Position numbers and translations under genes: made by a program. Below the pieces are notes generated by a model. The model was not told the origin of the DNA, ran no database searches, and saw only the letters and a program-made list of their open reading frames with translations. DNA of 64,000 bases from SAR202 cluster bacterium (GTDB taxonomy: Bacteria > Chloroflexota > Dehalococcoidia > Lucifugimonadales > UBA3495): positions 1-64,000 of the forward strand of contig JABMNL010000042.1 in NCBI GenBank assembly GCA_013204585.1, given 5' to 3'. Below, piece after piece: positions 8,493 through 16,539 of this stretch (its first letter is position 1; every line of letters begins with the position of its first letter).

Positions 8493-8670
8493 TAGAAATT
8501 GATGGAATATTGTGAGCCAAACTCGGCTATTTGTTGGGGAATTAGCCGGGGTATTTAAGAGGGCGCTGAACGGGGAATGACGGTCCAAAACCTACGGCCC
8601 AAATTTTGGTCAAAACCGGGAGCACATGCTGATGAAACCGCCAAAACTTGTAGCAAGGGTGCAACAGATA

Positions 8671-8693
8671 AGGGCGGGTCATCGACCCGCCCT
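8671..8693. repeat. GC-rich hairpin repeat, copy 1
   Basis: A perfect 10-bp stem (AGGGCGGGTC/GACCCGCCCT) with a 3-base loop and no T-run. Related hairpins occur at 34004-34020 and 34112-34132. The remainder of 8494-8815 shows no gene that I can support. Confidence 0.6.
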
Positions 8694-8815
8694 ACATCAT
8701 CACATCTAAGCCCCCGAATTCAGGGACCCAGATTTCAGGTCCATATCTAAAACATGATGGGACTCGAACCTGGGGCGCTAAAAACTATTGTGGAGAAAAC
8801 CGGGACGAAGAAAGC

Positions 8816-9067
8816 CTAAAGCTCGTACTCTTCGTCTTCGGCGTTTGAGTTGCCCAGCCAACAGGTGGCCAGACTGGCCCTGGCGGCCTGGTCGATCTCT
8901 TCTTGAATCTCGGCGATACGGCACCCCGAGAACATCTGGTCCGCGAGAGCTACCCCAGCCGGTACGGTTGGAACCGTCTCGACCAGCATTTTATGCTCTA
9001 AATCATGGACCTGGTTGTTGAGGGTGAGTAGCCTGGTTAGAGCTGAATACTGCAAGCTGCCGTTCAT
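8816..9067 (-). CDS. Hypothetical small acidic protein between nrdR and nrdJ
   Basis: No family recognised. This is a protein of 83 residues starting at an ATG preceded by AAGGAG with 8-base spacing. I prefer that start over an upstream in-frame ATG 17 codons earlier, which has no ribosome site. It is predicted mostly helical, has two Cys, and ends in a strongly acidic tail (NAEDEEYEL). No membrane segment or signal peptide is seen. It lies between nrdR and nrdJ on the same strand with gaps of 110 and 613 bases. The good ribosome site and position support a real gene; a link with ribonucleotide reduction is only positional. Confidence 0.55.
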   Translation of the reverse strand: MNGSLQYSALTRLLTLNNQVHDLEHKMLVETVPTVPAGVALADQMFSGCRIAEIQEEIDQAARASLATCWLGNSNAEDEEYEL

Positions 9068-9154
9068 AATAAGGACTCCTTGGATGAATAGATGAATAAT
9101 GCTTTTGGTTGCCTGCATTCGGTTTTCCCGATGCTATTGTGTGCCCGGAAGTAT

Positions 9155-9190
9155 TACTGATTAATTTACTGATTAATTTACTGATTAATT
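9155..9190. repeat. Three perfect 12-bp tandem repeats at the nrdR stop codon
   Basis: The unit TACTGATTAATT occurs three times head to tail without change. In the nrdR frame each unit reads Ile-Asn-Gln-stop, so the gene ends in three consecutive in-frame stops, one per repeat. Confidence 0.9.
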
Positions 9191-9795
9191 AGGCCGCGCT
9201 GTGAACCGGCGCTATGCCGGCTAACTTTGGGTTTTTTGTCTAAAATCTCTTTTTGAGCCGGATGAAATTCTGCTTCCGGTTCCACCGCCCGCCGACGCCC
9301 TTTCTTGGGTAGGGTTGGCGGCATGTTCAACAGCGGCAACTGGGACTCGTCCTGTACCCGAAGGTCCCGAACCGCTTCTTCGAAACTCTCTATGTCTTGG
9401 AAGGCCCGGTAAACGCTGGCGTAACGGATGTAGGCCACCCGGTCCAGTTCCCTTAGCCGTTCCATCACCAACGTGCCGAGCACGGTGGTTGAAACCTCAA
9501 TGTTTCCCATCTGTTGTAGTTCCGCCTCAATGTCCTCAACCAATTTGTCGATCGTCCGAGACGCTACCGGCCGCTTGGCACAGGCCTTTCTAATTCCAGA
9601 GGCGAGCTTTTCGCGGTTGAATTCCTCTCTTCGGTTATCTTGTTTAAACACCATCAGCGGGGCAGCCTGCACCCGCTCGTAAGTGGTGAAGCGAAGTTCA
9701 CAGCTTTGGCATTCACGCCGCCGCCTAATCCCGCTTTCCACCACCCGAGAATCGGTGACCTTAGAATGGGGATGGCCGCAATATGGGCAATGCAT
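9178..9795 (-). CDS. nrdR: Transcriptional repressor NrdR
   Basis: ATP/dATP-sensing repressor of ribonucleotide reductase genes. An N-terminal zinc ribbon has Cys3, Cys6, Cys29 and Cys32 with the basic DNA-contact stretch GIRRRREC. An ATP-cone domain follows (about residues 47-140, starting VFKQDNRREEFNREKL). At 205 residues it is about 50 longer than typical; the extra C-terminal part is basic and probably disordered (PKKGRRRAVEPE onward). It is upstream of nrdJ, the obvious target, and has two NrdR-box-like sites in its own upstream region, suggesting autoregulation. Confidence 0.96.
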   Translation of the reverse strand: MHCPYCGHPHSKVTDSRVVESGIRRRRECQSCELRFTTYERVQAAPLMVFKQDNRREEFNREKLASGIRKACAKRPVASRTIDKLVEDIEAELQQMGNIEVSTTVLGTLVMERLRELDRVAYIRYASVYRAFQDIESFEEAVRDLRVQDESQLPLLNMPPTLPKKGRRRAVEPEAEFHPAQKEILDKKPKVSRHSAGSQRGLINQ

Positions 9796-9836
9796 TTCTT
9801 GGTTGCTTTTTTATACTTTTCTTAAATTCGTTTTAA

Positions 9837-9852
9837 ATACTATATATAGTGT
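9837..9852. promoter_or_regulatory. NrdR box 1 upstream of nrdR
   Basis: ATACTATATATAGTGT closely matches the family consensus acaCwATATATwGtgt. It lies 42 bases upstream of the nrdR ATG. Together with box 2 it forms the paired arrangement known for NrdR operators. Confidence 0.75.
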
Positions 9853-9867
9853 TATTGTTAACTAAAC

Positions 9868-9883
9868 CTACTCTCTATAGTGT
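9868..9883. promoter_or_regulatory. NrdR box 2 upstream of nrdR
   Basis: CTACTCTCTATAGTGT keeps the right half (CTATAGTGT) and a weaker left half of the consensus. It begins exactly 31 bp after box 1, the three-helical-turn spacing reported for cooperative NrdR pairs. Confidence 0.65.
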
Positions 9884-9984
9884 CTAAGATTCTATATACC
9901 ATGCAAAGAGTTGTCAAACCGTTACGTATTCCGTCGCAGGCATGGCAGCTTTATTTAGTCTAGCTTCGATAGTATTCGGGACAC

Positions 9985-10019
9985 AAAAAAAGACCGCCCT
10001 CCAATTAAGGAGAGCGGTC
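9985..10019 (-). terminator. Rho-independent terminator after ftsZ
   Basis: Minus-strand hairpin GACCGC-N-CTCC / GGAG-N-GCGGTC (9992-10019) followed by seven T. A smaller GGGGC/GCCCC hairpin at 10106-10120 lies closer to the ftsZ stop but has no strong T-run. Confidence 0.85.
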
Positions 10020-10197
10020 GTATGATGATTCCCGGCGCCTGATTAAGATGCTTTGATTAGGGGGATTAGTGCGCTTTGGCTTCCGAGAACATTACTCTAT
10101 TTTAAGGGGCTTTCGGCCCCACCTTTCATGTTGCGTTTTCGCAAATTTATCCTAGCATAATTAGTGGAACCGAGAGCCTCGGCGTTATTTGCGGATT

Positions 10198-11352
10198 TTA
10201 ACGGAAAAACCCGCGATTTTTGTTACTGGCCTGACGGCGTAGGAAGCTTGGCACATCCAAATCCTGGTCCGCCTGGGGGATGACATCTTGAAGCAACCGC
10301 TCCAGTTCGTCCTCTCGCAACTGCTGGTTCTCCGCAATTACGGGGAAGGACGCAGCCACCATCGTAATCTTGACCTCGTCTTCCAACTTGGGGTCTCGGC
10401 AGGTGCCGAAGATGATGTTGGCATCGGGGTCGGACATGTCTTGGATTACCCGAGCAGCATCCTGAACTTCTTGCAGGGTCAGTGTTGGGCCGCCGCTGAT
10501 TACGAACAAGATTCGCTTGGCGCCGTTCATGTCGATATCTAGTAGTGGGCTCTTGGTGGCCATACGCGCCGCGTCGACAGCCCGGTTCTCGCCCTTGCCC
10601 TTACCGATCGCCAACCAGGCCGGACCGGCGTTGTTCAAGATGGTGCGAACGTCGGCGAAGTCCACGTTGATTTCGCCCGGTACCGTCACTACTTCGGCGA
10701 TGGCCTGGATGCCTTGTTGCAGGACCGAGTCGGCCATCTTCAACGCATCTTCCCAGGTGTAAGCCTTCTCAACGTTGGTGTTCAGCTGAAGCAACCGGTC
10801 ATTGGGGATGACTATCAGGGTATCAACGTTATCTTTGAGCCTGGCAATGCCTTCCTCGGCGTTCTTCTTCCGCATGTTGGCTTCAAAAGAAAAGGGCCTG
10901 CTCACCACGGCCACGGTCAGTGCGCCCGATTCTTTGGCAATTTGAGCGATTACCGGAGCAGCTCCTGTCCCGGTTCCGCCGCCCATTCCTACGGCCAAGA
11001 AGACCATGTCCGAGCCTTCCAATGCCTTTTCAATGTCATGACGGCTCTCTTCAGCCGCTTGGCGTCCCAGGTCGGGATTGGCACCAGAGCCCAGGCCACG
11101 GGTTAGGTTCTGTCCAATGGCCAGTCGGTGGGACACATCACAACGGAATAGATGCTGCGCGTCGGTATTGACGCTGTAATATTCGACCACCGGCAGTTTG
11201 TCCTTGAACATCCTGCTTACGGCGTTGCTGCCGCCTCCACCGATACCCATTACTTTGATATTGGGCGAACCAGCGTTAATCTCCTGCACCATCTCGAAGG
11301 TGTTGTCTGCGTCCTTGCTGGGCTCCCAGGCTGCCGAATTGTCTTGTGCCAT
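10198..11352 (-). CDS. ftsZ: Cell division protein FtsZ
   Basis: Tubulin-like GTPase forming the division ring. The GTP-binding signature GGGTGTGAAPVIA is intact, as are the upstream GGGGSNAVSRM and the NVDTLIVIPNDRLL region. The C-terminal linker is very short and ends with the conserved peptide DLDVPSFLRRQ, which in other bacteria binds FtsA and other anchors. Length is 384. GGAGG precedes the ATG. It is downstream of ftsA with a gap of 170 bases and ends before a terminator, so it is the last gene of an rsmH-ftsA-ftsZ unit. Confidence 0.97.
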   Translation of the reverse strand: MAQDNSAAWEPSKDADNTFEMVQEINAGSPNIKVMGIGGGGSNAVSRMFKDKLPVVEYYSVNTDAQHLFRCDVSHRLAIGQNLTRGLGSGANPDLGRQAAEESRHDIEKALEGSDMVFLAVGMGGGTGTGAAPVIAQIAKESGALTVAVVSRPFSFEANMRKKNAEEGIARLKDNVDTLIVIPNDRLLQLNTNVEKAYTWEDALKMADSVLQQGIQAIAEVVTVPGEINVDFADVRTILNNAGPAWLAIGKGKGENRAVDAARMATKSPLLDIDMNGAKRILFVISGGPTLTLQEVQDAARVIQDMSDPDANIIFGTCRDPKLEDEVKITMVAASFPVIAENQQLREDELERLLQDVIPQADQDLDVPSFLRRQASNKNRGFFR

Positions 11353-11522
11353 GCTAGGTCCTCCACGTCTTTATCATCAAATTAGGGATTGGAATCCGTT
11401 TGTCGGACTCCAGGTTTGGTCCGTTTGTCTTTGCATTTTTTATTGGGTCCGATATCCGGGCTAATTCCCCGGAGCGCCGGCGAAAGTGTTCAGCGCCAAC
11501 GTCTAATACCCTATTAGTTCTG

Positions 11523-12767
11523 TTACCTCACCGCGGCTACTTTTTTTCTACCCAACCCCCATCGCCAAGATTTGATGCCTCTTATCGATCGGTCGCCATT
11601 CAAGGAGGACCGTGTTTCACCCTGATGTTTAATTCCCCAAAGCAACAGCCCGACGGCGGCCGAGAATGCTGGTTTTCGGAGCTGGACCGGTAAACCGGCA
11701 ATGCCATCTGGGTAGGCAATCCGGACCCGTCCGCCCAGGGTTTTTTGGACCAGATCTGCCAGTCCGGTCATTTCTGCTCCGCCCCCGGTCAGCACAATGC
11801 CGCCAGCAGGGAATTCCCTTAGTCCAGACTGTCTCACCTTCAGTACAATCATTGTTATTAGTTCCATCATCCTGGCGTTCAGGGGTTCGCTCAGGATTCG
11901 GCGAGACAATGAATGTTGCGGTTGCCCTTGGAAGCTGGGAATCACCACTTTAGCGTCCGTCGGGATCATCTCTGGCATGACGCTGCCCCATTTAATCTTC
12001 ATCTCTTCGGCGAGATACAGCGGCGTTTTTAAGGCAATCGATAGGTCTCTGGTCAGCTGAAAGCCGCCGACCGGTATAACGGCGGAGTAGCAAGGTTGGC
12101 CCTGCCGGTAAATGGCGATATCGGTGGTGCCGCCGCCGATATCTACCAGCACGACGCCCATTTCCCGTTCGTCGCCGCCAAGGGTTGCCTCGGCGGATGC
12201 CAGGGAGTGGGCCACCATACTTTTTACGGACGTTTTGTTGGACTCAATCACCTTCACGGTGTTCTTCAAAGTGGCCGCGTCCCCCATCACCACGTGGGCT
12301 TCAACCTCCACCAAGTTACCGTGGAGTCCCACCGGGTTGCGGATGCCGGACATGCCATCGACGTTATAACCGTTGGGTATAACGTGAAGGACTTCTTGGT
12401 CTGGGCCGACATCGGGGAAGGAACCTCGGAGCAAGCGATCCAGCAACTTGCTGGTTATGTCTCCAACATTGTCCGGATCGTCCACCATCTCTTTCGTGTT
12501 GAGAGAGGTTAGGTGAGTCCCGCTAACACTGGCGTATACGTCAGTGGGCACGCCACTTCCTATATAACGCTGTGCTTCTTCCAGGGACTCATGGACGACT
12601 TCCTGGACTTCTTCAATGTTCTCAATCCGGCCCTTTGTGACCCCTTGGGAGGTCACAACGCCGGTACCAAGAATCTTTAGTTCACCCTCGGTACCCACAC
12701 GGGCCATGATGGAGGTAACTTTATCGGTGCCGATGTCTACCGCGGTATAGAACGTGTCTCTTGCCAA
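11523..12767 (-). CDS. ftsA: Cell division protein FtsA
   Basis: Actin-family ATPase that tethers FtsZ filaments to the membrane. Phosphate-binding motif AVDIGTDKVTSIMARVG is at the N-terminus, VVLVDIGGGTTDIAIY is phosphate 2, and GIVLTGGGAEMTGL is the adenosine motif. The SHS2/1C subdomain lies between. The C-terminus (GIKSWRWGLGRKKVAAVR) is basic with aromatic residues and could be the amphipathic membrane-targeting helix. The start is TTG with AAGGTGA upstream. It is followed by ftsZ and preceded by rsmH, 51 bases away. Confidence 0.95.
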   Translation of the reverse strand: MARDTFYTAVDIGTDKVTSIMARVGTEGELKILGTGVVTSQGVTKGRIENIEEVQEVVHESLEEAQRYIGSGVPTDVYASVSGTHLTSLNTKEMVDDPDNVGDITSKLLDRLLRGSFPDVGPDQEVLHVIPNGYNVDGMSGIRNPVGLHGNLVEVEAHVVMGDAATLKNTVKVIESNKTSVKSMVAHSLASAEATLGGDEREMGVVLVDIGGGTTDIAIYRQGQPCYSAVIPVGGFQLTRDLSIALKTPLYLAEEMKIKWGSVMPEMIPTDAKVVIPSFQGQPQHSLSRRILSEPLNARMMELITMIVLKVRQSGLREFPAGGIVLTGGGAEMTGLADLVQKTLGGRVRIAYPDGIAGLPVQLRKPAFSAAVGLLLWGIKHQGETRSSLNGDRSIRGIKSWRWGLGRKKVAAVR

Positions 12768-12818
12768 CCTGTCACCTTCCTTATTAGTGCCGTAATCTGA
12801 CTTAATTAAAGGGCCCGG

Positions 12819-13772
12819 TTAAATCCGCTGGGCTACCCTAAGCTTGGCGCTGCGGCTGCGCGGGTTCGATTCAATTTCTTCGCTAGACGGTTTTATTACA
12901 CGCCGGTTGATGATTCTCAGCTGCGGCGTCTGACTGCAATTGCATACCGGTAGACCAGGAGGACAAACACAGGTGGCCGCCTCGCGGTTGAAATACGATT
13001 TAATAATCCGGTCTTCCAAGCTGTGATAGCTAATTACTGCCAACCGACCGCCGGGGGCGAGCAGCCCAACCGCCGCATCCAGACCTCGCTCTACATTGAA
13101 GAGTTCGTCGTTGACCGCGATGCGGAGGGCTTGGAAGGTACGAGTGGCCGGGTTTACCCGCTGGCCGGGCCTACGCCCCAAAACCGCGCCTACTATTGAA
13201 GCCAGTTGACCGGTGGTGGTGACGGGCCTTTCTTTAATAATTGCCCGGGCGATGCTCATGCCTCTGGGTTCTTCTCCAAAGCGGCGGATAACCTGGCCCA
13301 GTTCGTGTTCGCTATAGGTGTTAACAATCTCTTCTGCGGTCAGCGGCCCGTCCGGGTCGTACCGCATGTCCAATGGCCCGTCTACCTGAAAGCTCAGGCC
13401 GTACCCTGCACCTTCTATTTGAAGTGACGAGAATCCCAAGTCCAACAACACTCCGTCGACAATGGTGATTCCTCGCCCTGCGGCCAAGACTGCCATGTCC
13501 GCATAATTGCCCGTAGCGGGCACGAACCGGCTACCGAACTCGGCCAGCCGGGCTTGGGCTGATTTCATGGACCGTGGGTCCCAGTCGATACCCAATACGG
13601 TCTTTACCTGCGGCTCCGCCCGGAGGATGGCCTCGGAGTGGCCGCCTTGTCCGGTGGTGCCGTCCACGTAGGTGCCGCCCTCCTGCAACAGCAGGTTGTC
13701 GACCGACTCCTTGAGGAGTACAGGTCGATGAGAGACAGCGAAATCGTCGGGGTTATGACCGCTGCGGTTCAT
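12819..13772 (-). CDS. rsmH: 16S rRNA m4C1402 methyltransferase RsmH (MraW)
   Basis: S-adenosylmethionine-dependent N4-methyltransferase of 16S rRNA C1402. Motifs are HRPVLLKESVDNLL, the SAM site YVDGTTGQGGHSEAIL, LLDLGFSSLQI, FQALRIAVNDE, and YHSLEDRIIKSYF, all typical of the family. I chose the ATG at 13772 (317 residues, close to the usual length) because GGAG lies 5 bases upstream. A GTG 60 bases earlier would add 20 residues and also has a possible ribosome site. No mraZ precedes it and no ftsL, ftsI or mur genes follow, which is unusual for this position. Confidence 0.94.
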   Translation of the reverse strand: MNRSGHNPDDFAVSHRPVLLKESVDNLLLQEGGTYVDGTTGQGGHSEAILRAEPQVKTVLGIDWDPRSMKSAQARLAEFGSRFVPATGNYADMAVLAAGRGITIVDGVLLDLGFSSLQIEGAGYGLSFQVDGPLDMRYDPDGPLTAEEIVNTYSEHELGQVIRRFGEEPRGMSIARAIIKERPVTTTGQLASIVGAVLGRRPGQRVNPATRTFQALRIAVNDELFNVERGLDAAVGLLAPGGRLAVISYHSLEDRIIKSYFNREAATCVCPPGLPVCNCSQTPQLRIINRRVIKPSSEEIESNPRSRSAKLRVAQRI

Positions 13773-13875
13773 AAGCTCCGTTAAGCGTAAATCTGATAGT
13801 TCTTCTGGTTTTGCCAGGATTGCCAGCGTCACCGCCGCTCCCGTCCGCCAGATTTAATCTGACGGTCACATCACT

Positions 13876-13933
13876 TTTACTTGGCCCTTTACTTGGCCCT
13901 TTACTTGGCCCTTTACTTGGCCCTTTACTTGGC
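13876..13933. repeat. 12-bp tandem repeat, about 4.8 copies
   Basis: The unit TTTACTTGGCCC is repeated four times exactly, with a fifth copy of 10 bases, about 100 bases upstream of the rsmH start codon. On the minus strand one frame reads repeats of Gly-Pro-Ser-Lys, but I do not consider that frame a gene. Confidence 0.9.
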
Positions 13934-14113
13934 ATTGTTGCCGGAAGCTTCCGACAGGGGGCCGGAAGACTTTCCGCAGAAGTTAGGCAAGAAGTCTGGA
14001 GAAACCTAAGATGAAATCCCGTCGTCCCCACCGCCCAACTGACATTTAGCTGTTGCAATTGCACCTGAAATTAACAATCTATAGACATAACTGTCAATGA
14101 GAAATTGGGTGCA

Positions 14114-14142
14114 GTTTTATTTATTTCTTAGATTTATGTCAA
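14114..14142 (-). promoter_or_regulatory. Possible promoter for rsmH-ftsA-ftsZ
   Basis: Minus strand TTGACA (14142-14137), 17-base spacer, TAAAAC (14119-14114), in an AT-rich stretch. A second TTGACA on the same strand at 14097-14092 has only a weak -10. The resulting leader of over 300 bases would include the tandem repeat. Confidence 0.4.
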
Positions 14143-14309
14143 TTTTGGTCAAAATATAAGAAATGGTCAAGCTGCCATGCCTGTTTATTGTCGATTTTCT
14201 TCCACGCCAATCCATTAAACCGGACCCGATAATGAGCCGCGACGACTCGGGAGAACCCGGGCATGACGGCCCTAGTTTAATTAGGCCTGGCGGCGCAGTT
14301 TCACTTAGG

Positions 14310-14333
14310 AAGGAAAAGTCCAAGGAAAAGTCC
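14310..14333. repeat. 12-bp direct repeat, two copies
   Basis: AAGGAAAAGTCC occurs twice in tandem without change, immediately upstream of the tig promoter -10 element. It could be a binding site for a regulator of the tig-clpP-clpX operon or a slippage product. Confidence 0.8.
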
Positions 14334-14338
14334 GGCGG

Positions 14339-14349
14339 TATGCTATAAT
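14339..14349 (+). promoter_or_regulatory. Extended -10 promoter for tig-clpP-clpX
   Basis: TATGCTATAAT contains a perfect TATAAT at 14344-14349 with an extended -10 TG. No good -35 is present at 16-18 bases upstream, where the 12-bp repeat lies instead. The start would be near 14356, about 100 bases before the tig start. Confidence 0.6.
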
Positions 14350-14456
14350 CATGGCTGCCCGGACACACCGCAGGGCCTTCTTTGTGCCCGCCGTTTGGGT
14401 GGCAATTCCCAGGGCCGTTTCACACACGGTAATGGCATGTAATTGAGAGGAAGACG

Positions 14457-15848
14457 TTGATCGTCACAAGGGACACAGTAACTAACACCGAGGTAACCCT
14501 CACCATATCCATGGATTCTGAAGATGAGGAACCGTTCCTCAACCGTTCCTATAGAAGGGTAGCCAGCCGCGTCCGGATTCCCGGGTTCCGTCCCGGTAAG
14601 GCCCCCCGCTCCGTGGTTGAAAGCCAATTGGGCCGGGATACTCTAGTCCACGAAGCTCTAGAATTCATGATTCCAGAGTCATTGGACAAGGTATTAAAGG
14701 ACGAGGACATTCAGGCCTTCATCGACCCCAAGTTAGAAGTGCTTGGCATGGAGCCAGTTTCTTTCAAGGCCGTGGTGGCCCTGGAGCCGACAGTAGATTT
14801 GGGAGAGTTCCAATCCATCCGCCTCACTAGGGAAGACGTAGCCATCACCGACGAGCAAGTCGCGGAGGTACTTGAGAGCCTGCGTTTTGAGTCGGCCCCT
14901 TGGGAGCCGGTTGAACGCTCCATTGCCCTTGGCGACCAAGCGACTATGAATGTCAAAGGAACCATCAGCGGTGAGCAGGTGATTACCGACGAAGGGATAG
15001 ACTTCATCCCCAAAGAAGAAAATGACCTTCCCCTCCCTGGTTTCTCCAAGCAATTGGAGGGCATGACTGAGGGCCAGACCAAGGAATTCACACTGAACGT
15101 CCCAGACGATTACCACCAAGCGGACTACGCCGGAAAGGAATGCCAATTCGAGGTTGAAGTCCTTGCCATCAAGGAAAAGATTCTGCCGGAGCTGGATGAC
15201 GAATTTGCCAAGGGCGTCCGCGAAGGATTTGAGAGTCTGGCTGCCCTTTCAGAACACGTCCGTGGACGTCTGAAAGATGAAGCTGAAGCAGCTGAGACCC
15301 GACGTCTAGAGCAGTCCAGCCTCGAAGAGGTCAAAAAGCTGGCCAAAATTGAGGCCTCAGAACTGGTCTACCAACGTGAATTGGATTTAATGTACGAGGA
15401 GCGCGCACGGGCTCTGAGTAACCAGCGCATGGACATGGAACTCTATCTCAGTTATATGGGCCAAACTGAGGAAGAACTTAGAGAGCAAATGAAGCCCCAG
15501 GCGGAAGAGAGATTAAACACAATGTTGGTTCTCCGCAAACTGGCCGATGCCGAGAGCATTGAGGTTTCTGCCGAAGATATCCAAGCAGAAATCGACAACC
15601 TGATTACCTCCACCGGTGGAGAGTCCGAAGCTGCGATGAAGCAGGCCCTGAACACAGACAGCGCCAGAGATTCCATACGGTCGTCTTTGATGAACCGGAA
15701 GATTATGGCCAGGTTGGTGGAGATCGTCCAAGGGCAGGCACCTGCCAGCCCGGCAGCCGAAGAAACCAAAGGCACTGAAGAGACCTCGGAACCCAATCAA
15801 GAAATCGCGCCGGAAGAAGAAACTCCGGTCGAAAACGCAACCGAATAA
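14457..15848 (+). CDS. tig: Trigger factor (ribosome-associated chaperone/PPIase)
   Basis: Folding chaperone at the ribosomal exit tunnel. The N-terminal ribosome-binding domain contains the signature [12 protein letters not shown] (about residues 42-53). A FKBP-like PPIase domain follows (about 150-240, with [17 protein letters not shown]), then the long helical C-terminal arms. The last 40 residues are Glu/Pro-rich and likely disordered. The start is TTG with AGAGGAAG upstream. It is followed by clpP after 13 bases, the classic tig-clpP-clpX order. Confidence 0.96.
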   Translation: MIVTRDTVTNTEVTLTISMDSEDEEPFLNRSYRRVASRVRIPGFRPGKAPRSVVESQLGRDTLVHEALEFMIPESLDKVLKDEDIQAFIDPKLEVLGMEPVSFKAVVALEPTVDLGEFQSIRLTREDVAITDEQVAEVLESLRFESAPWEPVERSIALGDQATMNVKGTISGEQVITDEGIDFIPKEENDLPLPGFSKQLEGMTEGQTKEFTLNVPDDYHQADYAGKECQFEVEVLAIKEKILPELDDEFAKGVREGFESLAALSEHVRGRLKDEAEAAETRRLEQSSLEEVKKLAKIEASELVYQRELDLMYEERARALSNQRMDMELYLSYMGQTEEELREQMKPQAEERLNTMLVLRKLADAESIEVSAEDIQAEIDNLITSTGGESEAAMKQALNTDSARDSIRSSLMNRKIMARLVEIVQGQAPASPAAEETKGTEETSEPNQEIAPEEETPVENATE

Positions 15849-15861
15849 GGAGCGCACCTCG

Positions 15862-16503
15862 ATGCAAGACGTCCCCTACGCCAGTGGATTATTCGCCCCC
15901 CAAAACATCGTCCCCATGGTTATTGAGACCAGCCCAAGGGGCGAGCGGGCTTTTGACATATATTCCCTTCTGTTGAAAGAACGAATCGTTTTCCTGGGTA
16001 CGCCCATTAACGACCAGGTTGCCAACGTAATCATCGCCCAACTGTTGTTCCTCGAACGGGAAGACCCCGACAAGGGCATCAACCTTTACATCAACAGCCC
16101 AGGTGGCGTGATTAGCTCCGGCCTGGCCATTTACGACACCATGCAATTGATTAGTCCCGAAGTCTCCACCATCTGTATGGGCATGGCGGCCAGCATGGCC
16201 ACCATTTTGCTGTCGGGCGGACAAAAGGGTAAGAGGTATGTTCTACCCAACTCCACCGTCCACATGCATCAGCCCCTTGGCGGAGCCCAAGGACAGGCCT
16301 CGGACATCGAGATTGCGGCCCGCGAGATTATCCGGCTGCAAGATAAGGTTCGGACCATGCTATCGGTAAACACCGGGCAGACTTACGACAAAATTGCCAG
16401 AGACACCGACCGGGACTACTACCTAACCGCCGAGCAGGCAGTGGAGTATTCCTTGGTCGATGAGATATTGTCCGCCAAGAAACCTGCGGGCAAAAATTCT
16501 TAG
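15862..16503 (+). CDS. clpP: ATP-dependent Clp protease proteolytic subunit
   Basis: Serine peptidase forming the tetradecameric barrel that degrades substrates delivered by ClpX. The catalytic triad is visible: Ser in [12 protein letters not shown], His in [11 protein letters not shown], and Asp in [34 protein letters not shown] is the family stretch of the oxyanion region. Length (213) is normal. GGAG lies about 10 bases before the ATG. It is between tig and clpX in one operon. Confidence 0.97.
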   Translation: MQDVPYASGLFAPQNIVPMVIETSPRGERAFDIYSLLLKERIVFLGTPINDQVANVIIAQLLFLEREDPDKGINLYINSPGGVISSGLAIYDTMQLISPEVSTICMGMAASMATILLSGGQKGKRYVLPNSTVHMHQPLGGAQGQASDIEIAAREIIRLQDKVRTMLSVNTGQTYDKIARDTDRDYYLTAEQAVEYSLVDEILSAKKPAGKNS

Positions 16504-16539
16504 GCAGTTTCTAAACGGGATTAGTGCAGGGTTCGAGGG

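Noticed and set aside
8750-8775. tRNA-like T-arm (GGTTCGAGTCCC on the minus strand)
   Set aside because: No acceptor stem, anticodon arm or CCA can be paired around it, and the T-stem itself is imperfect.
13753-14064. Frame on the minus strand with Gly-Pro-Ser-Lys repeats upstream of rsmH
   Set aside because: It is produced by the 12-bp repeat, overlaps the rsmH start in another frame, has no ribosome site, and the remainder is not protein-like.
14339-14627. Minus-strand frame over the tig promoter and 5' end
   Set aside because: It is antisense to a certain gene, with no ribosome site and no family resemblance.
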